Source: Zygnema cylindricum (lineage: Eukaryota; Streptophyta; Zygnematophyceae; Zygnematales; Zygnemataceae). Taken from it: a stretch of DNA of 64,000 nt. Shown one piece after another: positions 1 to 10,137 of the stretch. The translations under genes and the position numbers were made by a program. How positions within the stretch are numbered: position 1 is the stretch's first letter; each line of letters starts with the position of its first letter. The stretch spans positions 26,314 through 90,313 of the forward strand of contig JBBHKE010001893.1 of the NCBI GenBank assembly GCA_037447655.1, read 5' to 3'. The notes under the pieces are model-generated. The model was not told the origin of the DNA, did no database searches, and was given only the letters and a program-made list of their open reading frames with translations.

Positions 1-753
1 CCTCCTTTTGAGTTAATCTTATTATCTTTCTATCTCTGTCTGTCTCTACCTGAATTCCCAAAATATACCTTGCTTCACCCATATCCTTCATCTCAAATCT
101 TCCTTTCAGATCATTTTTCAACTTATTTATTTTATCCATAGATTTACTTAAAACAAGTAAATCATCAACATAAATTGCAATAAAAAAAATTCCTTTCTCA
201 TCTTTAAACAAATAAATTGAGTGATCTGAGTTTATCCGAATATATCCCAAGCCTTGGCTTCCTATCAAGGGGTCAGTCCACCAATTCCCACGTATTGGCT
301 GCCATAATCAAAGCCATCTCCTCATTAATGGTAGTCTTCCACTAGTCCCTCTCAGGACATTTCATCGCCTCACCATAATTCTGGGGTTCATCGGGAAGAG
401 ACAGTTTGGTTACCTTGTTGTTAACTTGTTTCTCATGCAGTTTTTTGCTGCTTCTCCTTCCACCCTCAAACTCTGATGCCTGGATTGGATGGCTCTCATG
501 GATTCTTTCGAATAGTTTCGACTTCTCCCCTATCCCTCTATTTCGGGTCTATTTCCACCACGTCTTCCACTTCGGTTGGAGTTGGCACAAGGGGTTCCAC
601 GGCTAAATCCTCCTCGGTTTGTTTTGAACGTGCAAAGTCATCATCTTCTCAAAAACTTGGATAGTTAGGAACCTCAAAGTCATCAGAATTTTCTACCTCA
701 AATCTGATTTTGACTGTCTTTTTTATGCTTAAAGGGATCTATAGATTTCCCTT
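1..753 (-). pseudogene. Ty1/copia pol remnant: integrase-RT linker joined to RT palm
   Basis: On the minus strand, 753 to about 290 encodes the integrase C-terminal/linker region (NSDDF, VVEID-like text also seen at 12560-12720). The sequence then jumps to the RT region with an IYVDDLLVLSK motif near 150-180 and a GEARYILGIQVE-like motif near 60-80. The RT start is missing, so there is an internal deletion near 262-300. Several stops interrupt the frame. It closely resembles the intact-order copy at 12460-13650. An LTR fragment abuts it at 754, apparently inserted just before the DEGK motif. It is dead copia sequence. Confidence 0.8.
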
Positions 754-1093
754 TGAAATTCTATAGGCTCCATTGCCCACAGAATCGCAGATCCAAAAAA
801 AGCTAATCTAGATAGTGCCGACCCCAAGTTGATATAAACCCAAATGAATGATCCCTTGACAATTAGAACCCCAATACACGTTCACCCTTGTGAAGAGAAG
901 ACCTTTTGTGTGCTCAATTCCACCACAAAATGCAAAGCTTGAATATGTGTTTTGGACAATATTCCCCACTTTGACTTTCCCACTGAATAAGTGCCACCCT
1001 GGCACGCAAAGACTCTGACCGACTACACCCCTCTGTAGCTTGGACTCCCTTGAGTCCGCAGCAAAAAGAATCACTGAATTTGCTCACCCGAGC
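754..1093 (-). mobile_element. LTR fragment, element-A family, 3' part
   Basis: In plus coordinates it begins TGAAATTCTATAGGCTCC, the reverse of the TTTCA terminus of the A-type LTR. It matches 3667-4010 and 6674-7010, including the conserved hairpin GGACTCCCTTGAGTCC near 1050. It lacks the U3 side, which is replaced by an AT microsatellite. Probably a truncated solo LTR in the pol remnant to its left. Confidence 0.8.
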
Positions 1094-1108
1094 ATTTCAT
1101 CGTTGACT

Positions 1109-1132
1109 CTATATATATATATATATATATAT
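1109..1132. repeat. (TA)n microsatellite
   Basis: A pure TA dinucleotide run at the junction between the LTR fragment and the pyrimidine-rich tail of the duplicated gag-chimera segment. Confidence 0.95.
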
Positions 1133-1731
1133 TTCTTCTTTTCTTTTTCTTCTTTCTTTTCTCCTCATAAAACTTTAAGTGAATACTCTCGTATTTTAAA
1201 AGGTCCATTAGATGAGCTGAAATAAACATTCCATCTTGGTGAACACACATTTTATTAAGCATACCATTTTCTATAAATTCGAGCAAAGATTTTATCCCCG
1301 TTATCTCTTTTCCATCCACATTGAATCCGATTTCCCTCTTGCAATTCAAAAAACCAGCCCCATCTCCAATCTTCAACACACACCCAGATGCTAACATTTT
1401 TACAGGCACACCTTCATAAATGATATCACTATATATTTTTTTTTCTTCTTTTCTTTTTCTTCTTTATTTTCTCCTCATAAAACTTTAAGTGAATACTCTC
1501 GTATTTTAAAAGGTCCATTAGATGAGCTGAAATAAACATTCCATCTTGCTGATCACACATTTTATTAAGCATATCATTTTCCATAAATTCGAGCAAAGAT
1601 TTTATCCCCTTTATCTCTTTTTCATCCACATTGAATCCGATTTCCCTCTTGCAATTCAAAAAACCAGCCCCATCTCCAATCTTCAACACACACCCAGAAG
1701 CTAACCCTTTTACAGGCATACCTTCATAAAT
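1133..1731 (-). repeat. Tandem duplication (period about 310 bp) of the 3' end of the chimeric gag ORF
   Basis: The segment 1133-1426 is repeated at 1443-1731 with an offset of 310 bp (the motif CTCCTCATAA is at 1161 and 1471). Both copies encode the same minus-strand decayed RNase H-like tail (LASGCVLKIGDGAG) ending in a Lys-rich stretch. Substitutions between the units show the duplication is not recent. The left unit retains a 112-codon open frame. Confidence 0.85.
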
Positions 1732-2314
1732 GGCATCTCTCCCATTAGTGATGTCAAAACCATTACCCCCCAAATTTATCCTTAAATCAAGAGTCCCCAC
1801 TAAGTTCCTCATAAAATCTACATCTTTCGAACTCATATTTTTATCTATGATACTCACCCCATTTTTTGAACTTTCCTCACTCTCTCCCATGGAATTCTTT
1901 CCACTATCACTTTCTATAATGATTCCCAAATAGTATTTCTCCTCCCCTAAACTTTTCATTAAATATTTATTTTCTCCCCTATCCTTTAAAACCCTCTCTA
2001 GTTTTACTTCTCCCCTTTCCTCGAAATCCGTTGAAGTCTCCGTTTCCAACCAGTTTTCTGTTTCCAAATTATCTATAGAATTATCCTCATTAGTTTTATT
2101 TCCCTCAAGTACCTCCCTTCCCTTTACTTCCCTTATACCTCCAAAAGCACATCGTTGCTTTCGTGTAATTTTTGTGTACTTCAGCTCCAAGATTTCTTCA
2201 TCCTCTTTCTCTTCTTCTCCTTCTTCCTCCTCATTCACATTCCAACTTCTAAGATCTTCCAAACAAAGACACTCCTCCATATAGTGACCCGGTTCTCTAC
2301 AAAAGAAGCAAACC
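1432..2314 (-). pseudogene. Chimeric gag/pol-remnant ORF of a non-autonomous copia element, 5' end in assembly gap
   Basis: Minus-strand open frame. It contains a zinc knuckle CFFCREPGHYMEEC, an acidic stretch (EEEEGEEEKEDEE), a short piece resembling the RT end (GEEKYYLGI), and a decayed RNase H start (GNGFDITNGRDAIYEG). Protease, integrase and the RT catalytic core are absent. The domain order and joins match the chimeric ORF of element A at 4831-6669, so both come from one deleted lineage. The upstream end is lost in the N run at 2315. Beyond the gap the frame continues only into LTR sequence, which should not be read as protein. Confidence 0.75.
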
Positions 2315-2324
2315 NNNNNNNNNN
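2315..2324. other. Assembly gap (10 Ns)
   Basis: Ten N bases join gag-chimera sequence on the left to C-family LTR sequence on the right. The junction is therefore not trustworthy, and the real gap length is unknown. Confidence 0.99.
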
Positions 2325-2650
2325 CATGACCCTTGAGTAAATCGTTGTTCAGTATGGTGAAATGAACAACAGACAAGTTGAACCGACTTGAACAACACAC
2401 TACGACTAAAAAAGTCAGCTGCGAACTATCTTGAATCACACGGTACGACTTGAACTTATGTGAATTGAAACTATCAAACAATTTCCACGTCACTTCTAAA
2501 GTACAATTCAAACTTACGTGAAACGAAACAAAAATTCAATTTCTGCGTCACTTCAAATTTCTAGCGACGAAACTACTTCGTCGCTGGTCGTCGCTGCTTT
2601 AGCTACGAGAATGACTTGTTGCTAAATGAGTTCCCAGTACTAAATCCTAC
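2325..2650 (-). mobile_element. C-family copia LTR fragment
   Basis: Matches the LTR at 60933-61482 in the same orientation, including the inverted repeat around AGCGACGAA-ACTAC-TTCGTCGCT and the terminus AAATCCTAC (expected AAATCCTAACA). The left part is missing at the assembly gap. No internal region of this family adjoins it, so it is a truncated or solo LTR. Confidence 0.8.
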
Positions 2651-3304
2651 CGACGATACACTCTATGTTTCGTACTATGGAAGGCATTTCTTGGTAGCGT
2701 TATTGAGACTTTGCGCTTAGGGGTACTTCGTTGTTGAAACTAACAGCCTTCCGTTCCCGCAAAAAGTTAACAATTTTGAACACGCTTGCCCACGAACAAA
2801 AAAACTGACATCAGTTCCGCAGTAGAAAAGTGACAAACCAGTTTTTGCCAACAAAAACTGAGTCTGTGTAACGCCTCAAAAATATTGGTCGTGGTCCTAC
2901 TGTATTTGACCTTGTTACATCGCACGATCCCGAGAAAGAAAAAAACAATTGGAAATCAAAAAAATAACAAGAAAGTAAAGATTATGTAATAGATTCTTAT
3001 TAGCCATTCAAGAATATTGACCGATACTGTTCGGATACTTTGTTTGAGTAACGTAACGTTGTACAGCCTAGGCATGCGAACGCGGTACGGCTACTTCATC
3101 AATGGAGAATTCAGTTTTCTTATCAAGAATATATGTAGATGCATTAGATGAGCATAAACCTACAAACGACGTCAACTATAATATTGGTGCTTGTTATAAA
3201 CCTTTGCCTAGTGAATGCTACTTTGTTGGTGAATCAAGTGAAGATGATTACCAATCTTGATATCAAATATAAAAAGTTAGTAATCGAAGACATAGATATT
3301 GAGA
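2651..3304. other. Unannotated interval
   Basis: No coding potential recognised. It has several GTACGG/CGTACG words, as elsewhere in the host sequence. The last part (about 3140-3304) may be a diverged continuation of host intron 4 sequence, but I could not align it convincingly. Confidence 0.4.
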
Positions 3305-3666
3305 GGTTCCAATTGTTGGTGTGGAATAGATGCCACGATGGCTTTATTAGGGCTTGTCAATCTATCATAGACCTTATAATGCATGCTTATCCTCACAGTG
3401 GAGTGTCAAACAACATTATAGATCTAAACCGACAAAAGTTAAGCAATTCCCTTTAGAAATGCCATGGACATGGCGAAACAACAATATAAATATTGTGGCT
3501 TTAATCATGTCTAACATTAGAAAAGTTGTCTTAACCATACTCCAATTGCACTAATGTTTTTTATAATAATTGCCATTGTTATTATCCAAACATATTTAGT
3601 CTCATGGTACAGATTGACGCACATTTTTTCTATTCCGGAGTTCCATGGGACATGAGTGCTCGAGAG

Positions 3667-4802
3667 TGAAATTCTATGGGCTCCATTGCTACACAGAATT
3701 CGCAGATCCAAAGAAGCTAATTTAGATAGTGCCGACTCGAAGTTTATATAAACCCAAATGATTGACCCCTTGACAATCAGAACCCCATTACAGCTTCACC
3801 CCTGTGAAGTAAGACTTTTTGTGTGCTCAGTTCCACCATAGAATGCAAAGTTAGAATATGAGATTAGGATAACATTCCCCACTTTGACTTTCCCTTAGAA
3901 ATGCAGCCACCCTGGCAGACAAACACTCTGACCAGCTAAACCCCTATGTAGCTTGGACTCCCCTGAGTCCGCAGCAACAAAAATCAATGAATTTGGTTAA
4001 CTGAATTGATAGTTATGGCAGGCCAAAGTTTGCCATTTATACAGGATGCTCTCTGGCAGAGGCGCCTATCTACCCAAAATATTCTAAGTCCTAAACCCCT
4101 CTCTAAACCCCCTAGTACTGAGGTACTGAACAATCACAAGATTGTACCGTACAATAAAGTACAGATGCCGATGTACTTTCTGTACGGACAGTGAACGACG
4201 TCGCTATTTTGCGACATTTGTCACATCCAGATTTGTTGTCTTCCGTTCCGGAGATTCCGTAAACCCGTATGATGTTGCCACGTGTCATCCGGGGTGGCGG
4301 AGTCCGCAAACCGCCAAATTGTCCTTTTCGCGAAGCCAGCGCTAACCACGGCCGTCCGATTGATATTCGTATTAAATAAGGACCCTCGAAGCAAATGTCC
4401 GTACTATTTGTTTCGTCCGGTACTAATAGTACAACTGATTCTATGTCTAATAAACCGTAATCCAATTAAATGGAAGATCCTACGTTTAACTATTTATATA
4501 CATATAAAACCCATTATACTTTAGCAGTAGTCCTAGACTAATCGGACAAAGCTACCGGCTACGGGTGACTTGACGGACGCTAGGTACCAGGATCAAATCC
4601 TGGGTCCGTCAAGTACCTTTTGGTACATCTACCTAAATCAGCCCCTGTCTTCTCTAGTGAGCTTAGGCAGCCATGGCTCTAGCTCCCAATCCAGCCTTCA
4701 GTGACTTCGACAAGTGTGGGGGCTTGGAGAAGGGAGTTAGAGGCAGGCTGTCTTTGCTGTTTTTCTATCCTAATAGACCTAGAAAATACTCAAATATCAA
4801 CA
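3667..4802 (-). repeat. 3' LTR of element A
   Basis: Reverse orientation: begins TGAAATTC and ends ATATCAACA in plus coordinates, that is TGTTG...TTTCA in element sense. It carries the antisense tRNA-like module (4560-4621), a GTAC-rich inverted repeat near 4145-4190 and the GGACTCCCCTGAGTCC hairpin near 3955-3970. It is followed by a purine tract on the minus strand. Confidence 0.92.
4560..4621 (+). ncRNA. Antisense tRNA-like B-box minihelix in LTR
   Basis: TTGACGGAC (4570-4578) pairs perfectly with GTCCGTCAA (4604-4612). Enclosed is a T-arm-like hairpin, CCAGG-ATCAAAT-CCTGG, with a B-box-like GGATCAAATCC. A TTTT run follows at 4618-4621. There are no D or anticodon arms of normal length. 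It lies antisense to the element. Whether it is transcribed by Pol III is inference. Confidence 0.5.
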
Positions 4803-4830
4803 CTCCCCTTATTTTCTAGTCTATTTCCTT

Positions 4831-6669
4831 TCACCTCCTACAAACAAATAAACAAACATCCCCTCCCCCCTTTTTTTTTCTTTTTCTTTTTCCTTTACCT
4901 TTCATAAACTTAAGAAAATTATTCTCGTATTTACAACAGTGCATTAGATGAACCAAAATAATAATTGCACCACGCATTTTATTTAGCATCCCACTTTTCA
5001 TAAATCCGAGCCAAGATTTTATCCACCTCATCTCCTTTCCATCCACACTAAATCCAATTTCCCTCTTGCAATCCAAACAGCCAGCCCCATTTCCAATCTG
5101 CAACACACACCCAGAAGCTAACCCTTTTACAGGCACACCTTCATAAATGTCATCACTCCCTTTAGTGATGTCAAACCCATTACCCCCAAAAATTGAACTT
5201 TCCTCACTCTCTCTTTCTAAATTTATTCCCAATAAATATTTCTCCTCCCCTAAACCTTTCATTAAATATTCCTCTTCTCCCCTATCCTTTAAAACCCCTT
5301 CTAGTTTCACTTCTCCCCTTTCCTCGGAATCCGTAGAAGTCTCCCTTTCCAACCAGTTTTCTTTTTCCAAAATATCTATAAAATTATCCTCATTATTTTT
5401 ATTTTTCCCTTTTTCAATAATTGATCCTATATGCGACTTACTCATTTCTAAGTCAAACTTTCTACACTCCTTGACATCCACATCATATCTAACTTCCTCA
5501 AGTACCTCCCTTCCCTTTACTTCCCTTATACCTCCAAAAGCACACTGTTGTCTTCGTGGAATTTTTGTGTACTTCTCTCTCTTCTCCATTCTACCGATGT
5601 GAAGAAGCTCCAAGATTTCTTCACCCTCTTTCTCCTCTTCCCCTTCTTCCTCCTCATTCAAATACCAACTTCTAAGTTCTTCTAAACAAGGACACTCCTC
5701 CATATAGTGACCCGGTTTCCTACAAGCGAAGCAAACCCTTTTTTCCAAAGCTCCCCTTTCTTTTCCTCTCCCTCTCTTTCCACCAAAGTTCCGATAAGGT
5801 TTACCTTTGTCTTTCTTCCTCTCATTACCTTTCCGATCGTCACCGCCGTTCCTCACATCACGCTTCCGCCAGTCACCACTAGCTGTTAATGCAGTCTCCT
5901 TGTCACTTCGCTGACGAAGCTCCAAAGTGCTTTCCCTCACAAGAATTATCCCCATGGTAATGCTCCAAGTCCATGAAGAGACATCCATTTCCTGCATACG
6001 GTAAATGATGTCTTCGTACTCATCTGAGAGTTTCATGATTAGTGTATTAATCTTTCTCTCCTCAGATTCTACATATCCTGCACTAGCAAGCTCAACATAT
6101 AACGCATCAACATCATTGCAAAACTCTATCATGCTACCGCTTTTATAAACATAGGCCTCTATTTCCTGTTTTACTAATTGCTGCCTCTGTATAGTCTCAC
6201 TCTTGTAAATCTGAATTAGTGTTTCTCAGATTTCCGAAGACTTGGTTAGACTTAAAAGAGTGATAGCTATGGACTTAGACACATATCTAAGTATGAGATG
6301 TTTTGCTATAGTGTTTTTATATTCCCATATTTTTCTGTCATTTTCTCCAGTTTTAATCCTTACGAGTGGTACCATAGCTGAGAGCCTAGCTCCCTTCACC
6401 ATAGGTGTCCCTTTATCCTTCTCCCCTAATTCCCCATTCACGGCAAGGTTTTTCCCTTCACCTTCCGTTGCATCTGAACTCCGGTTGATATTCTGGGCAG
6501 CCTCAGATGATTCTCCATAGTAAGCTCCTCGAAAGCCAGGTGGCGGACATCTCACTTGTAAGGAAAGAATTCCCTATAAGTGTTTCTCAAAAAGCAATCC
6601 CTCCATTGTGAACTCCCAATAAGTGAAGTTTGTTCCATCGAACATAGGCACCCTAGATGGTGGGCCCAT
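4831..6669 (-). pseudogene. Element A chimeric gag/pol-remnant ORF, two in-frame stops
   Basis: From the ATG at 6669 (inside the primer site) to the stop at 4831 there is one frame of 613 codons with only two internal stops. Both replace a Trp codon expected from relatives (TGG to TAG near 6594, TGG to TGA near 6227). Order: MGPPSRVPMF gag start; capsid-like region; basic stretch; zinc knuckle CFACRKPGHYMEEC; acidic linker; RT-end remnant GEEKYLLGINLE; RNase H remnant GGNGFDITKGSDDIYEG; a degenerate basic tail. Protease, integrase and the RT active site (YVDD) are absent, yet the frame across the joins is kept. The 433-codon uninterrupted part runs 6132-4831. It may give a gag-like structural protein. 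Purifying selection is not demonstrated. Confidence 0.8.
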
Positions 6670-6673
6670 AACC
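6659..6673 (-). promoter_or_regulatory. Primer-binding site, anticodon-arm (half-tRNA) iMet type
   Basis: Minus-strand GGTTATGGGCCCACC directly follows the LTR terminus. It is complementary to the anticodon stem-loop of plant initiator tRNA-Met (recalled as GGUGGGCCCAUAACC). The gag ATG (6669-6667) is the complement of the CAU anticodon. Confidence 0.8.
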
Positions 6674-7808
6674 TGAAATTCTATGGGCTCCATTGCCACA
6701 CAGAATTCGCAGATCCAAAAAGCTAATCTAGATAGTGCCGACTCCAAGTTTATATGAACCCAAATGATTGACCCCTTGACAATCAGAACCCCATAACAGC
6801 TTCACCCCTGTGAAGTATGACGTACTGTGTGCTCAGTTCCACCACAGAATGCAAAGTTAGAATATGAAATTAGGATAACATTCCCCACTTTGACTTTCCC
6901 TTAGAAATGCAGCCACCCTGGCAGGAAAACACTCTGACCAACTACACTCCTATGTAGCTTGGACTCCCCTGAGTCCGCATCAACAAAAATCACTAAATTT
7001 GGTCAACTGAGTTGATAGATGTGGCTGGCCAAAGTTTACCATTTATACAGGATGCTCTCTGGGAGAGGCGGCTATCTACGCAAAATATTCTAAGTCCTAA
7101 ACCCCTCTCTAAACCCCCTAGTAATGAGGTACTGACCAATCACAAGAATATACCGTACAATAAAATACAGATGCCGATATACTTTTTGTACGGATAATGT
7201 ACGACGTTGCCATTATGCGACATTTGTCACATCTAGATTTGTTGTCTTCTGTTCCGGAGATTCTGTAAACCTGTATGATGTTGCCACGTGTCATCCGTAG
7301 TGGCGGAGTCTGCAAACAGCCAAATTGTCCTTTCCGCGAAGCCGGCGCTAACCACGGCCGTCTGATTGATATTGGAATTAAATAACGACCGTCGAAACAA
7401 ATGTCCGTACTATTTGTTTCGTCCAGTACTAATAGTACAACTGATTTTATGTCTAATAAATTGTAATCCAGTTAAATGGAAGATCCTACACTTAATTGTT
7501 TATATACATATAAAACCCATTATACTTTAGCACTAGTCCTAGACTAATCGGACAAAGCTACCGGCTACGGGTGACTTGACGGAAACTAGGTACTAGGATC
7601 AAATCCTGGGTCCATTAAGTACCTTTTGGTACATCTACATAAATCAGCCCCTGTCTTCTCTAGTGAGCTTAGGCAGCCATGGCTCTAGCTCCCAATCTAG
7701 CCTTCAGTGACTACGGCGAGTGTGGGGGCTTGGAGAAGGGAATTAGAGGCAGGCTGTCTTTGCTCTTTTTCTATCCTAATAGACCTAAAAAATACTCAAA
7801 TATCAACA
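6674..7808 (-). repeat. 5' LTR of element A
   Basis: Copy of 3667-4802 in the same orientation. Its tRNA-like module (about 7576-7618) has lost part of the stem pairing (TTGACGGAA against GTCCATTAA). The right terminus CAACA at 7808 is followed by the target-site copy AAGAG. Confidence 0.92.
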
Positions 7809-8580
7809 AAGAGTTTACTGCTTCTTTAGTGAACGAAGTTTGGAAAGGATACATGAACTTCACTCAAAAGAAATAATGGCATTGTTGTATCAAACATGGA
7901 GGCCATTGAAATGTCTTTCGCCATTCAGCAGTAAGTTCCATCATGTCATTTTGTTACATACGAACAAAATTGCGAATATGTTTCATTTACATGTGTGAGT
8001 ACATTGTGAATCCTTGCTAGCGTTAAGAAATAATTAGCGTAATTGTTTTGGTTTTGAGAATTACATTTCATGGAATGATGTGGACGATTGTGGACCACAA
8101 AATAAATTATGAAAAAAAAAATCATTTGGTATCATCAGTCTTTGTGTTCAGAGGGCAGAACACGATGGGACGGAATTAGTGTTATTAATGCGAATAGCGA
8201 TTGACGGTGCAGCTCTGGAAAAGGATAATGTTTGACTGAATGTGTCAATTTTTTATGGCAGACCAAAATTTCTCACTCCTTTGCAAGAAACAGGCTTTGT
8301 AATTGTCAGATGTGTGAAACATTGAGACTTCCAGGTCTTTGGCGGGAATGCGAGTTAGAACTGAGGGTGACTTCGCTGCTAACATTTGCCTGATTTTCAG
8401 TTCCATGCAACAGTTCCATGTGATCAGGAAAACTTCGAAGTAGAGGCAAACCAAATGAATTTTAGTAGATGTTCGATTACCATTAAAACTATATAATTGT
8501 TGAAAAAGGGTATTTATATTCTATCTTTTTTGGTCTATGGCTTCTCTATAGTTCTCATACTTGTCATAGTCACTAAGAAC

Positions 8581-8690
8581 TAGAAGGCAGCCATGGCTGT
8601 CTTAGGCAGACAGGCAGATATAAAGGTAAGAAGATAGAAGGCAGCCATGGCTGTCTTAGGCAGACAGGCTGATAGAAAGGTATGAAGACA
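8581..8690 (+). repeat. 54-bp tandem duplication inside LTR K
   Basis: TAGAAGGCAGCCATGGCTGT starts at 8581 and again at 8635. The two units, period 54 bp, differ at few positions. They duplicate the conserved CCATGGCT block of the LTR. Confidence 0.9.
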
Positions 8691-9070
8691 GGCAGAAGAC
8701 AAAGCCCCTGCAAAAGATAGCATACCAGCAGCAGGATTTGATACCGAGACCAATGGACAATTGCAGTACGGCGTAGCCGTTAGCTTAAACCAAGTGGTCT
8801 TGACTAAACCTTACAACAATTTTATGTAATAATTATATGTTTCATGACGCAACAACAAACGAAACAAAATGAGACGTGAAACGTACAGTACCGCATGAAA
8901 TATTATACCATACGAAACAACATTTTATTTTCAAAGGAAAAAATCAAATATCGTTCGCGATCGAGGGCTCGCAGACGAGACGCAATTCCGGAGTGGACAT
9001 TTGGCGGTTTGCAAGCCAATGAAGGCGGACGTCACGTGGCGCGATATGGTTGGATGATGGATATTAAGGG

Positions 9071-10122
9071 TGTAGAAATTAATGGTCTTTTAAAGTATTT
9101 TTTAGGTCTGAACAGAAATAAGAAAGAAGCCGAGGCAGTCTACCTCTAACTTCTCTCTCCAACTTCTCAAACTTGTCGCAGTCACTGAAAAATTGGAGAG
9201 GGAGCTAGAGCCATGGCTACCTAGGCTATCCAATGGTTTACGGCAAATTATATTTTAGTTAGGGGTTTAATTTACTAAAAGGTATGTGCCAGCGACAGGA
9301 TTTGATCCTGGTACCTACCGGCCGGCACACACCGTAGCCAGTAGCCTTAGCCGTTAAGTCTAGAAGTAATGTTACATATTATTGTTTGATAATTACTTAA
9401 ACATTTATACGTAGGATAGTTCATTTAACTGTAACTGATTACGGGAGACATATATCCTGTAAATGTAAAAGTACGGATTCCGGTACGGATAAGAAACCAA
9501 TACCGCGCATTTAATTTTTAAGTGAAAGGAATACCGCACATGTATTTATTACGGCTACGATTAAATGTGAATTCAATAAGACAGCCGGAATTAACGTCGA
9601 GATCGCGAAAGAGAAATTCGACGGTTTGTGGTCATCGCCACATCAAATGACACGTGGCGGAATGACATTGGATCGCGGCATCTCCGAGGATTAAGGGAGC
9701 GAATCCGGACATACCACGTGTCGACATTTTGGCCATGTTGTACAATGGCCGTATATAAAGTACACCGGCAGCTGTACTTTTGTGTACGAAACTGAAATCT
9801 GATTGGCTCCGTACATCAGTAGATAGAGTCTGTGAGAGAGATAGGACTTAGAAAAATTAGAAGATAGGACCCTCTCTCCTAGAGAGCTTCTGTACAAAAG
9901 GTCAACTTTGACCCTCCATAACTTACTGCGCAGGGGAGCAAATTCAGAGATTCTTTTTGCTATCGACTCAGGGGAGTCTTTTCTTCACAGGGGTGAAGTT
10001 GGTCAGGTTTTTGTCTGCCAGGGTGGCATTTATATTTGCTGAAACACAAAGGGGTCAGGATTATCCTAGAGGATTCTTGGAAGCTGTCCACTCTTAGGAC
10101 TTAGGAAGGTCTCAGAGTTTCA
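9071..10122 (+). repeat. 5' LTR of element 1
   Basis: TG...CA terminated, 1052 bp. It contains the CCATGGCTACC block near 9212, the antisense tRNA-like module near 9288-9362, GTAC-rich palindromes near 9730-9790 and the GACTCAGGGGAGTC hairpin near 9967. A TATATAAAG motif at about 9752 is a candidate promoter. Confidence 0.93.
9288..9362 (-). ncRNA. Antisense tRNA-like B-box minihelix (element 1 5' LTR)
   Basis: On the minus strand GTGCCGGC pairs with the GCTGGCAC side (GCCGGCAC in the 3' LTR copy). It encloses CCAGGATCAAATCCTG. The stem sequence is quite different from that of the A and F families (TTGACGGAC/GTCCGTCAA) while pairing is kept. The upstream text ACTTAACGGCTAAGGCTAC resembles the A-box side of the E-type module. 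Confidence 0.45.
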
Positions 10123-10137
10123 GGTTATGGGCCCACC
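10123..10137 (+). promoter_or_regulatory. Primer-binding site, anticodon-arm iMet type, with embedded gag ATG
   Basis: GGTTATGGGCCCACC begins directly after the LTR terminal CA. The gag ATG is 10127-10129. It is identical to the sites of A, E and F. Confidence 0.8.

Larger units (their letters stand above)
3667..7808 (-). mobile_element. Element A: non-autonomous Ty1/copia element with two LTRs
   Basis: Two LTRs of about 1.14 kb (3667-4802 and 6674-7808) flank only 1871 bp of internal sequence. The minus-strand order is LTR, anticodon-arm iMet primer site (6673-6659), a 613-codon chimeric reading frame, a polypurine tract (reverse of CTCCCCTTATTTTCT at 4803-4817), LTR. Nearly all of pol is deleted, so it needs enzymes in trans. 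The 5-bp target duplication has one mismatch. It interrupts a host pseudo-exon, so the empty site can be read from the intact gene. Confidence 0.9.
3305..8470 (+). pseudogene. Host phosphorylase paralogue fragment (intron 4 end, exon 5, intron 5) split by element A
   Basis: 3305-3666 and 7809-8470 together align to the reverse complement of the intact gene at about 29000-29890. Exon 5 is 3613-3666 plus 7814-7930, flanked by the same AG acceptor and GTAAGT donor as the intact gene. It reads IDAHFFYSGVPWDMSARE then FTASLVNEVWKG. A frameshift after FTQKK gives a stop, so it is non-functional. Element A sits after the codons for SARE. The target GAGAG is at 3662-3666 and AAGAG at 7809-7813, a 5-bp TSD with one change. 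This fragment is on the plus strand, opposite to the intact gene and to the other dispersed pieces. Confidence 0.85.

Noticed and set aside
1071-1409. Independent small gene of 112 codons
   Set aside because: It is the duplicated tail of the chimeric copia ORF, and its end runs into an AT microsatellite.
5147-5602. 151-codon plus-strand ORF rich in Ser/Pro/Leu
   Set aside because: It is the antisense of the acidic linker of the element A chimeric ORF.
8895-9149. 84-codon ORF spanning the LTR K/element 1 junction
   Set aside because: It crosses a transposon insertion boundary at 9070 and has no family resemblance.
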